Source of the DNA: Lachnospiraceae bacterium
GTDB taxonomy: Bacteria > Bacillota_A > Clostridia > Lachnospirales > Lachnospiraceae
Length of the DNA stretch: 6,192 bases
Reading direction: 5' to 3'
Assembly (NCBI GenBank): GCA_017540915.1
Contig: JAFYAD010000134.1
Span: forward strand, 1-6,192
The position numbers were made by a program, and so were the translations under genes. Numbering within the stretch: the stretch's first letter is position 1; each line of letters starts with the position of its first letter. Shown here one piece after another: positions 1 through 5,325 of the stretch. The notes beneath the pieces were generated by a model, which did no database searches, was not told where the DNA came from, and saw only the letters and a list, made by a program, of their open reading frames with translations.

Positions 1-110
1 ACCAGGCCGTATATACTGCCTTTCTCTATGGTCATATTCACATCTTTTAAGGCCTGAAACTTTCCGAAGCTCTTATTTATGTTCCTTACTTCCAAAAATA
101 TATTTTCCAT
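1..110 (-). CDS. ABC transporter ATP-binding protein, N-terminal fragment (runs off the left edge)
   Basis: Only the first 36 codons are in the window. The protein starts MENIFLEVRNINKSFGKF and continues with an ALKDVNMTIEKG segment, ending at YGL. This is the typical first beta sheet of an ABC ATPase, with the aromatic A-loop region (around F15) and the strand that leads into Walker A. Walker A itself (GxxGxGKS/T) would begin just past the edge and is not seen. The ATG is preceded by a good AGGGAGG ribosome binding site, and only 14 nt separate it from the stop of the GntR regulator upstream, so the two are very likely co-transcribed. In Firmicutes, YtrA-type GntR repressors usually sit directly before ABC exporters of the YtrB/BcrA type, which handle cell-wall-active antibiotics, lantibiotics or other hydrophobic molecules. 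Family membership is well supported. The substrate is unknown and a membrane permease should follow outside the window. Confidence 0.88.
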   Translation of the reverse strand, partial: MENIFLEVRNINKSFGKFQALKDVNMTIEKGSIYGL

Positions 111-124
111 TTTTGCCTCCCTGT

Positions 125-493
125 TCATTTGCTCCCCTCGTATACTCTGCTGACATCATCATGCGCATCCTGCTCCGGGTAGCCTAAAAACTTCATCTCG
201 CTCAATATCTCCCTGAAGCCTGCCGAAAGCTTTTCCAGCTTCTCCCTGTCCTGTGCATTGCCTTCAGCCACGAAGCTGCCCTTACCGGAAACCGTGTAAA
301 TGTAATGCTGGGCTTCAAGCTCCCTGTATGCACGCTGTATCGTGTTGGGATTGATGGAAAGCTGAACCGAGAGTTCACGGACACTCGGCAGCTTTTCACC
401 CGGCGGCATTATGCCGCCCACTATCTGTTTCTTAAATTCGGACATGATCTGCTCATAGATCGGGCCCGAACCGCCATATCTGAGACTTATCAT
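125..493 (-). CDS. GntR-family transcriptional repressor, YtrA subfamily
   Basis: This 122-residue cytoplasmic DNA-binding protein has a winged helix-turn-helix at about residues 10-76. Family signatures are PIYEQI at 11-16, PGEKLPSVRELS at 31-42, NPNTIQRAYRELE at 48-60 (recognition helix) and the wing GKGSFVA at 70-76. Only about 45 residues follow, predicted mostly helical, so the large effector-binding domain of the FadR and HutC subfamilies is absent. That short C-terminal dimerisation segment defines the YtrA subfamily. The ATG has an AAGGAGG ribosome binding site 5 nt upstream. The gene heads an operon with an ABC ATPase whose ATG is 14 nt past its TGA stop. A perfect inverted repeat overlaps its own promoter, which fits autorepression relieved by an inducer such as a cell-envelope-active compound. 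The regulator type is clear from the sequence; the inducer is not visible. Confidence 0.93.
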   Translation of the reverse strand: MISLRYGGSGPIYEQIMSEFKKQIVGGIMPPGEKLPSVRELSVQLSINPNTIQRAYRELEAQHYIYTVSGKGSFVAEGNAQDREKLEKLSAGFREILSEMKFLGYPEQDAHDDVSRVYEGSK

Positions 494-553
494 ACAAACC
501 TCCTTTTTCGTATTATGCTATAATTCAAGGGTCAAAACTGTGTTGCTCGTATT

Positions 554-580
554 AACTGTATTAGTTGTAGTAATACAGTT
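554..580. promoter_or_regulatory. Perfect inverted repeat, probable operator of the GntR/YtrA-type regulator
   Basis: Two perfect 10-bp arms, AACTGTATTA and TAATACAGTT, are separated by 7 bp (GTTGTAG). The site overlaps the proposed -10 box (578-583) and the predicted start point of the gntR-ABC transcript. Its GT..TA/TA..AC arms with a wide spacer resemble YtrA-subfamily operators. That the regulator encoded at 125-493 binds here is inference from position and symmetry. Confidence 0.75.
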
Positions 581-606
581 GTATCACGGCAATATATTTC
601 TGTCAA
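578..606 (-). promoter_or_regulatory. Sigma-A-type promoter of the gntR-ABC operon
   Basis: On the minus strand a consensus -35 box TTGACA (601-606) is followed after exactly 17 nt by TACAAC (578-583, four of six matches to TATAAT). Transcription would start near 571, inside the inverted repeat, giving a leader of about 78 nt before the gntR ATG. The promoter begins only about 10 nt after the U-tract of the preceding gene's terminator. Confidence 0.65.
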
Positions 607-615
607 GTATTTTTT

Positions 616-650
616 AAAAGAAAAAAACACCGTGATATCCATCACGGTGT
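616..650 (-). terminator. Rho-independent terminator of the SCP2-like gene
   Basis: A perfect 10-bp stem (627-636 with 641-650, arms ACACCGTGAT and ATCACGGTGT) closes a 4-nt loop. On the minus strand it is followed by a run of T, one C and four more T. It lies 28 nt after the stop codon of the SCP2-like gene and separates that unit from the gntR promoter. There is no T-tract on the plus-strand side, so it looks unidirectional. Confidence 0.92.
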
Positions 651-678
651 CACAGTAAACCTTATTATCCTCAATCGA

Positions 679-1110
679 CTACTTATCAGAGGTCTTTTTT
701 GATGTAGATTTTTTGGCTGATGTCTTCTTGGCAGCCGGTTTGTCAGTCTTCTTTGCAGCTTTCTTGACCGGTGCAGCCTTAGTAGCTCTCTTTTTCTCAA
801 CTTTCTTGAGGAGCTCCACCTTCTGTGCATCACCTGTCACTGTCACTGTACCTTCCTCTATAGCTGTGAAAATATCCTTCTTGCCATTGAGAACGTCAAT
901 AATAGCCTCTGCGGTAGATGCCACCAAAACATCCCTGTCCATGTAATCGTATGGTGCAACAGTAACTTCGCCACCGGCTATCTCAATATAAAATGCACCT
1001 GCAGCTTCCTCCGAGATGTCAAACTGTATTGCAAGATGTTCACTGACTTCAGGTGCCTGTGCCCCGTCATAAACCTTTGCAACCTTTGAAACAAGCTCCT
1101 CGTAATTCAT
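679..1110 (-). CDS. Small SCP2-like (sterol carrier protein 2 fold) protein with lysine-rich, histone H1-like tail
   Basis: This 143-residue protein has two contrasting parts. Residues 1-101 look like a bacterial SCP2-type lipid-binding domain: an N-terminal helix, strands around FYIEIAGGEVTVAP (40-53), a helix-rich segment with DVLNGKKDIFTAIEEGTVTVTGD (72-94), and a final helix. The pattern of a helix leading to a loop, a G-x-V/L-x-V-x-G-D strand and a last helix is typical of SCP2 proteins. Residues 102-143 are a tail with 17 Lys and one Arg among Ala, Pro, Ser and Thr, resembling bacterial histone H1-like tails. The start at MNYEEL is chosen because AGGAGG lies 5 nt upstream; an ATG 24 codons earlier has no such site. 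The gene is monocistronic, with its own promoter, leader stem-loop and terminator. SCP2 domains bind hydrophobic ligands, but no ligand can be read here. The fold call is by pattern and moderately sure; the tail is certain. Confidence 0.8.
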   Translation of the reverse strand: MNYEELVSKVAKVYDGAQAPEVSEHLAIQFDISEEAAGAFYIEIAGGEVTVAPYDYMDRDVLVASTAEAIIDVLNGKKDIFTAIEEGTVTVTGDAQKVELLKKVEKKRATKAAPVKKAAKKTDKPAAKKTSAKKSTSKKTSDK

Positions 1111-1115
1111 TTTAT

Positions 1116-1121
1116 CCTCCT
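1116..1121 (-). promoter_or_regulatory. Ribosome binding site fixing the SCP2-like start
   Basis: A full AGGAGG Shine-Dalgarno sequence lies 5 nt before the ATG at 1108-1110, inside an A-rich stretch. It decides this start over the in-frame ATG at 1180-1182, which also falls inside the leader stem-loop. Confidence 0.92.
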
Positions 1122-1131
1122 TTTTTTTACA

Positions 1132-1150
1132 CAGATCCACGACAGATCTG
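1132..1150 (-). promoter_or_regulatory. Small inverted repeat in the SCP2-like gene leader
   Basis: Six-bp arms CAGATC and GATCTG flank a 7-nt loop, ending about 10 nt before the Shine-Dalgarno sequence. No T-tract follows, so it is not a terminator. It may be a weak leader hairpin or a chance match. Confidence 0.3.
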
Positions 1151-1180
1151 CTTATCTCATTGTGTTGCCGAAGTTTCACC

Positions 1181-1211
1181 ATGCGCTGTACAGTCTCTGC
1201 CTACAGCACAT
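1181..1211 (-). promoter_or_regulatory. Stem-loop at the predicted 5' end of the SCP2-like mRNA
   Basis: On the minus-strand RNA, 1211-1202 (AUGUGCUGUA) pairs with 1190-1181 (UACAGCGCAU) over 10 bp, with one U-G wobble and an 11-nt loop. From the -10 box at 1220-1225, transcription should begin near 1212-1213, so the stem would start at the first or second transcribed base. Stem-loops placed this way are known in Firmicutes (for example aprE leaders) to protect mRNA from 5'-end-dependent decay. That role is inferred here. There is no U-run behind it, so it is not a terminator. Confidence 0.55.
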
Positions 1212-1219
1212 TCGCTCGT

Positions 1220-1248
1220 ATCATAACACATCCGCCGATATTTGTCAT
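1220..1248 (-). promoter_or_regulatory. Sigma-A-type promoter of the SCP2-like gene
   Basis: On the minus strand, ATGACA (1243-1248, five of six matches to TTGACA) and TATGAT (1220-1225, five of six matches to TATAAT) are separated by exactly 17 nt. The predicted start is near 1212-1213, giving a leader of about 100 nt. The -35 box begins only about 20 nt after the stop codon of the diguanylate cyclase gene. Confidence 0.75.
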
Positions 1249-1266
1249 CAAAAATATTAAAAAATT

Positions 1267-3183
1267 TCAATATCTGGGTCTTCCGTCCTTCTCATGCACC
1301 TTTTGTTTGATCTCATACATAAGTCTGTCAGCCTCCTTAACATAATCCTGAAGGGTAAGTGAATCCTCCGGATTTGTCACCACATAACCACAGCTGGCGG
1401 AGATGTGATAAGGCTGGAATCCATCGCTGTTCTTGCGATCCAGGTATTCCAGTATGGACTTTCTGACCTTTTCCGCACGCTTTTCATCGCACTCCGGGGC
1501 AATGATCAAAAACTCATCTCCACCGAAACGAACAGGTATCCATGTGCTCAGAACATTCTCTTTGATGGATTCGGCGACGGTCTTTATAGCATTGTCACCC
1601 TGATCATGACCGAACTCATCATTAATGCGCTTCATGTAATTGATATCCACGAACATGATCATCATCGGCTTCATATCACGTATGCTTTCCTCGTAGAGCG
1701 GGATCGCCTTGTTCTCATATGCCAGCCTGTTAAACAGACCTGTCATGGGATCTTTGTCATAAATCCTGGTGAGGTTTTTATTGAGCGTATCCAAACGAAG
1801 GTTTATACGCAAAAGCTTCAACGACTGCTGAAGTTTCTCCATATAAGTATACAGCAGATCTTCCTGTAAAAGATAGGGATCACCCACCATGATCACATAG
1901 CCGTAATTGAATTCATAAAAATGCAGTGGCATAAAATAATAGACCTGCTGCTTGCCATCCTCTTTGTGATAGTCCGGAACCAATGTCTTTACATCTACAT
2001 TACAGCCCTGCACTATGCTGCCGTTCTTTAACGATACGATCTCCTCAAGCTTCGTGCGGTCTTCGGATTCCCAGACGTCACGTTCACTCGCCATAGGATT
2101 ATCATAATAGTAAGAGAACAGCACTATATAGTAATCCGGACCTTCATGAGAATGATTTCGCAGAAAATGATCTCTGAGGGTTTTCTTGAGATTCATATAA
2201 CTGCTGATCCCTGAGATCTTATCACGCAATACCCTCTCCACTATCTCAAGGGTGGAGGATGTCAAATGCCTTTCATAGGATCTCTGGCAATATTCGATCC
2301 TGAGCCTTTCATATTTGCCTTCCGCTGTGCAGCCGCAACTCTCGGCTTTTACAAAGGATGAGGAAACATAGCATTTCTCCTCATGTGGTCTGTTATAAAC
2401 CTGATCATATATCAGTTCCAGCGCACGATATCCGATATCCTCATGATTTTGCTTTACTGTGGTGATGGCCGGATAGGTATATCTGCCAAAATAAACATCA
2501 TCAAAACCGGTGACAATAACATCTTTGGGCAATGAATAACCGCATTTGGTAAATTCGGTCGATACGGCGAGCGCCATAATATCATTGGCACAAACAATGG
2601 CATCCGGAAGCGGTTTTTTGGAGGCGATCAGCTTATCCACTATCATGGCGGGCACTTCATTGCTCCACTCACCGTAACAGATCTGATCATCTCCCAGAGA
2701 CAATCCGTGTTCTTCCAAAACCTCACGCGTTACCTGAAGTCTCGCCTGACTGTCAGGATGATCCGGAGTTCCGCCGATAAACATAACATTCTTTACGCCA
2801 TGTTCCTCCACGAGGTGAGTTACGAGATCTCTCATCCCCTCTTCATTACGCACGCAAACAGACGGAACCCCTTCCATCTCCATACCGATGCTGACAACAG
2901 GAATTCCCATATCCTTTGCCTGAGTACATAGGTTTACTGCCGTATCGTATGAATTCAGCATGGTGGAAAAGACGATCACTCCGTCGTAATTTTCCATTCC
3001 GTTGAGCTTGTATATATTTAATTCTCCCTGAGTCAGATTAACATGCTCGCTATAGCTGGCAAAACTCACAAATACGAATATATCCGTATCTTCCGTCTTA
3101 GCGTACCTGAGCATTCCCCTGACCATACCCCGCATGGCCTCATTGCTCCAGCCGTTAGCATAAACCGCTATCCTTTTTTTCAT
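1267..3183 (-). CDS. Cytoplasmic LacI-type sensor / GGDEF diguanylate cyclase fusion, without HTH
   Basis: This 638-residue protein probably makes cyclic di-GMP from two GTP in response to a small ligand. Residues 3-278 are a type-1 periplasmic-binding fold of the LacI/GalR effector class. Signatures are CANDIMALAVS (198-208), DVIVTGFDD (221-229) and YPAITTVKQ (237-245). No LacI helix-turn-helix precedes it, and there is no signal peptide or membrane segment. A linker of unknown fold (285-440) starts with a CGC motif, and a charged helix (440-475) leads into the cyclase. The GGDEF domain (477-630) has DPMTGLFNR (478-486), the metal-binding D513, N521, D530 and an intact GGDEF at 554-558, so it should be active. 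The usual RxxD inhibitory site before GGDEF is absent (LSTW instead). The start is set by GGAG 6 nt before ATG at 3183; an in-frame GTG 20 codons upstream lacks one. It lies 88 nt after rsuA. The domains are clear; the ligand, probably a sugar, is not known. Confidence 0.93.
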   Translation of the reverse strand: MKKRIAVYANGWSNEAMRGMVRGMLRYAKTEDTDIFVFVSFASYSEHVNLTQGELNIYKLNGMENYDGVIVFSTMLNSYDTAVNLCTQAKDMGIPVVSIGMEMEGVPSVCVRNEEGMRDLVTHLVEEHGVKNVMFIGGTPDHPDSQARLQVTREVLEEHGLSLGDDQICYGEWSNEVPAMIVDKLIASKKPLPDAIVCANDIMALAVSTEFTKCGYSLPKDVIVTGFDDVYFGRYTYPAITTVKQNHEDIGYRALELIYDQVYNRPHEEKCYVSSSFVKAESCGCTAEGKYERLRIEYCQRSYERHLTSSTLEIVERVLRDKISGISSYMNLKKTLRDHFLRNHSHEGPDYYIVLFSYYYDNPMASERDVWESEDRTKLEEIVSLKNGSIVQGCNVDVKTLVPDYHKEDGKQQVYYFMPLHFYEFNYGYVIMVGDPYLLQEDLLYTYMEKLQQSLKLLRINLRLDTLNKNLTRIYDKDPMTGLFNRLAYENKAIPLYEESIRDMKPMMIMFVDINYMKRINDEFGHDQGDNAIKTVAESIKENVLSTWIPVRFGGDEFLIIAPECDEKRAEKVRKSILEYLDRKNSDGFQPYHISASCGYVVTNPEDSLTLQDYVKEADRLMYEIKQKVHEKDGRPRY

Positions 3184-3189
3184 ATTGTT

Positions 3190-3193
3190 CTCC
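3190..3193 (-). promoter_or_regulatory. Ribosome binding site fixing the diguanylate cyclase start
   Basis: TTTGGAGAACAAT precedes the ATG, placing GGAG 6 nt upstream. The rest of the 88-nt gap back to rsuA holds a possible -10 box (TATAAG at about 3244-3249) with no good -35 at the right distance, and no convincing terminator hairpin. Independent transcription and read-through from rsuA therefore both remain possible. Confidence 0.8.
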
Positions 3194-3271
3194 AAACCCC
3201 ACAATGAAAAACAAAATAAACCCCTACTACCATAGAATACCACTTATAGAAAAAAAGTCCAGCAAAACCGA

Positions 3272-4051
3272 TCAAATCGAAAAATACGAATCAGACATCA
3301 ATGATCCGATCTCCTCTGTACTCAGTCTTCTGAAACACCCGACTTCAAGTCCTTCATCCAGCTTCAGAGTTCCCATGGAAAGGCGCTTAAGATATGTCAC
3401 TTCCACACCGCAGGCTGAGAACATGCGCTTTACCTGATGAAATTTGCCCTCCGTTATGGTGACGAGCGCCTCTGAGCCATCCTTTGACGCAGAAAGAACG
3501 GATAATCCTGCAGGCAAAGAAACAAAGTCCCCAAGATCAATACCGTCTTCAAATGCTCTCACCGTAGTATCGTCTATGAGTCCGTCAACATGAGCCAGGT
3601 ATTTTTTTTCCACGTGATGTTTTGGAGACAGCAGTCTGTGTGAAAGGTCTCCGTCATTGGTGATGAGAAGAAGCCCCTCTGTGTCGATGTCCAGACGTCC
3701 AACAGGGAAAAGGTCCTTTCTAAACAGAGGCGGCTCTGAAGGTATCAGCTCTTTTCCCTGTTCATCCGTCACCATATATCCTTCTCCCGAATATATTATG
3801 TCCATGACTGTCCGCTGCCTTCCGTCCTCAGTAGCGGTGATAACACCCTCCGGCTTGTGGAGCATCAGATATGTTTTCTCTTCATATTCGATCCTCTCAC
3901 CGTCAAAAAAGACAGGCTCCCTGCCGTTTAACTGCATCCCCGCATCTTTTGCGGGTGCATCTCCGACACGGATCCTGCCTGCTTTAATGTATTTTTTTAT
4001 CTCGCTGCGCGAGCCTATACCCATATCACAAAGGTATTTGTCCAGTCGCAT
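3272..4051 (-). CDS. rsuA: RsuA-family 16S rRNA pseudouridine synthase
   Basis: This 259-residue cytoplasmic enzyme isomerises a specific uridine in rRNA to pseudouridine; E. coli RsuA modifies U516 of 16S rRNA. Residues 1-45 form the S4 RNA-binding domain (MRLDKYLCDMGIGSRSE then IKAGRIRVG). The catalytic domain follows with LMLHKPEGVITA (62-73), the catalytic-Asp motif GRLDIDTEGLLL (118-129, nucleophile D121), SHRLLSPKHHVEKKY (137-151) and KFHQVKRMFSACG near 202-214. The last motif and the short linker favour RsuA over the RluB/E/F branches, although the exact target base cannot be proven from sequence. At 259 residues it is longer than E. coli RsuA (231); most of the difference is an insertion at about 87-112, just before the catalytic motif. 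The ATG has GAGGA 7 nt upstream. The gene lies 32 nt after the preceding coding region and is probably in the same operon as glycyl-tRNA synthetase, a translation-themed pairing. Confidence 0.92.
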   Translation of the reverse strand: MRLDKYLCDMGIGSRSEIKKYIKAGRIRVGDAPAKDAGMQLNGREPVFFDGERIEYEEKTYLMLHKPEGVITATEDGRQRTVMDIIYSGEGYMVTDEQGKELIPSEPPLFRKDLFPVGRLDIDTEGLLLITNDGDLSHRLLSPKHHVEKKYLAHVDGLIDDTTVRAFEDGIDLGDFVSLPAGLSVLSASKDGSEALVTITEGKFHQVKRMFSACGVEVTYLKRLSMGTLKLDEGLEVGCFRRLSTEEIGSLMSDSYFSI

Positions 4052-4083
4052 GATATATTCCTCTTTAATGCCTTCTCCTTTTT

Positions 4084-5322
4084 CTACCTTTGAACCGGCT
4101 GGTTCTGTCCGTCAACTGCATATTTTTCCACCAGGCTGTCTATCGGATCGGCGTATTTTTCCACAAGATCATCAATGGGATCGTAGCTTGCGGAAATCTC
4201 CTCCGTCTTAAGCTCGTAATTGATGCCCTTGCTGCGCAGGAAGTGGTAGGCTTCCATGAAAGTGATATCATCAAACTCGGTAAGGAACTTCTGATTGGCT
4301 ATGCGAACCCTGTTTTCCATGCTCATGGGACCTAATGAATCGAGGTATGCAAACACCTGATCATAGGCGTGCACCACGATCCTCTCCTGCTGATACAGGT
4401 CGGATGTGATGTCCTGGATCGGGAACACATACAAATACGCACGAAGCCATGCCAGCGGTCCGTTCATCCACTGATGGACCGTGGTGTATTTTTTGTTCAT
4501 GTCCACGATCTCTTTGTGCCATGCAGCCGAAAAATATGAGGCATTCACAATGCTCTCAATCTGATTATCCGTCAGGTTGAGACTGTATTTTTCGTTGAAG
4601 GTCTCCACGATCTTCCTGCGTTTCTTAGGCGCTGTCGGAAGACGCATATCCCCTTTGTTGAAATCGGCATCATTGGGGCGTCTGTACTGGTATCCTCCAT
4701 TCTGCTGCGGGTTATACCCCTGCCTGTTCTGATACTGCGGATTTCCGTACTGCGGATTTCCCATACCCTGTCCGGGGGCATTCCCGTATTGTGGATTTCC
4801 CATGCCCTGTCCCGGGGCATTTCTGTACTGCGCGTTCTGATACTGCGCATTTTGGGTGTTAAACCCACCGCGACCGTTTTTTCGCAGTATCTCAAGCTCC
4901 TTTTCAAGCCTTCCCCTGTCAGATCCCTGAACATTCTCGGTATATCCGTAGGTGGTGTTTTTGGTGGAATAGGGGTTTCTGTTGGTTTTCTCCGGATTAT
5001 AATCAAATGCACCGAAAAGCCCATCTAAAAACTCGTCTATGACAGTAGTCTTCTTTTTGTCATAGCCTGCTGTCTTCGCCTGTTCGCTCCATTCCTCCTC
5101 GGATAAGCCCGAATTACGCTTGCTCTCGTTGGATTTATTAACGGCATATATTATCAGAAATATGAGCGCAAGTGGCAAAAGGTATGGTGCAAACACTGTA
5201 GCCAATATGCCAATACCTATCACACCCGCCAGTGAGAGCTTGAAAAAATCACTCCTCCTGCGGTCGCGCCGCCGTCCTGTAATTGATGTGATCACTATGA
5301 GTGCAATTAATAGACCGAACAT
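4084..5322 (-). CDS. Membrane-anchored protein with Q/N/G/Y/P-rich central region, function unknown
   Basis: I do not recognise this 412-residue protein. Residues 2-15 are hydrophobic, followed by an Arg-rich stretch (17-23). A long hydrophobic span at 31-63 can hold one or two membrane helices, so it is probably an inner-membrane protein with a large cytoplasmic part under the positive-inside rule. Residues 64-150 are charged and polar. Residues 154-213 are low complexity: 50 of 60 are N, Q, G, Y or P, with no Asp, Glu or Lys, including two identical 13-residue units (168-193). Residues 233-380 form a probable globular helical domain rich in Trp and Tyr. An exact-phase 11-residue tandem repeat, DPIDxLVEKYA, closes the protein at 381-402. 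The ATG lies 3 nt after the glycyl-tRNA synthetase stop, with no clear Shine-Dalgarno sequence, suggesting translational coupling. The start is supported by the hydrophobic segment beginning at residue 2. Confidence 0.85.
   Translation of the reverse strand: MFGLLIALIVITSITGRRRDRRRSDFFKLSLAGVIGIGILATVFAPYLLPLALIFLIIYAVNKSNESKRNSGLSEEEWSEQAKTAGYDKKKTTVIDEFLDGLFGAFDYNPEKTNRNPYSTKNTTYGYTENVQGSDRGRLEKELEILRKNGRGGFNTQNAQYQNAQYRNAPGQGMGNPQYGNAPGQGMGNPQYGNPQYQNRQGYNPQQNGGYQYRRPNDADFNKGDMRLPTAPKKRRKIVETFNEKYSLNLTDNQIESIVNASYFSAAWHKEIVDMNKKYTTVHQWMNGPLAWLRAYLYVFPIQDITSDLYQQERIVVHAYDQVFAYLDSLGPMSMENRVRIANQKFLTEFDDITFMEAYHFLRSKGINYELKTEEISASYDPIDDLVEKYADPIDSLVEKYAVDGQNQPVQR
4117..4182 (-). repeat. Two tandem 33-nt units encoding DPIDxLVEKYA at the C-terminus of the unknown membrane protein
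   Basis: Units at 4150-4182 and 4117-4149 encode DPIDDLVEKYA and DPIDSLVEKYA with no gap. One residue differs (D385 versus S396), together with several silent bases. The unit has an amphipathic-helix pattern (I, L, V, Y spacing) and sits at the extreme end of the protein, like a short docking motif used twice. Confidence 0.85.
4744..4821 (-). repeat. Two tandem 39-nt units encoding NAPGQGMGNPQYG in the low-complexity region
   Basis: Units at 4783-4821 and 4744-4782 differ at five of 39 bases, all silent, so both encode the same 13 residues. Related shorter units (NAQYQ, NAQYR, NPQYQ, NPQQN) lie on both sides, which suggests the whole 154-213 segment grew by repeat expansion. Confidence 0.9.
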
Positions 5323-5325
5323 ATT

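Noticed and set aside
510..535. TTGACC (530-535) with TAATAC (510-515) as a gntR promoter
   Set aside because: The spacer is only 14 nt, and transcription would start at or inside the ribosome binding site. The TTGACA/TACAAC pair further upstream fits far better.
1111..1182. Earlier ATG at 1180-1182 as start of the SCP2-like protein
   Set aside because: It adds 24 residues unlike the domain, has no ribosome binding site and lies within the predicted leader stem. The AGGAGG site points to 1110.
1111..1266. Riboswitch or small RNA in the SCP2-like leader
   Set aside because: The roughly 100-nt leader holds one good stem-loop and one weak one, with no known riboswitch core or terminator/antiterminator pair visible.
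1405..1869. Plus-strand open frame (154 codons) opposite the GGDEF domain
   Set aside because: The minus strand here encodes an intact, conserved GGDEF domain. The antisense frame has no domain, no good ribosome binding site and no promoter.
3184..3271. Terminator or clear promoter between rsuA and the cyclase gene
   Set aside because: A T-run (about 3250-3256) has only a weak 4-5 bp stem before it, and TATAAG lacks a proper -35. Two GGGGTTT copies are too short to interpret.
3657..4211. Long plus-strand open frame (184 codons) opposite rsuA
   Set aside because: It is antisense to a gene with clear catalytic motifs, runs across the rsuA start into the next gene, and its translation has no recognisable domain. 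It is a shadow of minus-strand codon bias.
4744..4862. Short regular repeats suggesting a CRISPR array or integron-type repeat
   Set aside because: The units are contiguous, in frame, without unique spacers, and differ only at silent positions. They are protein-coding tandem repeats.
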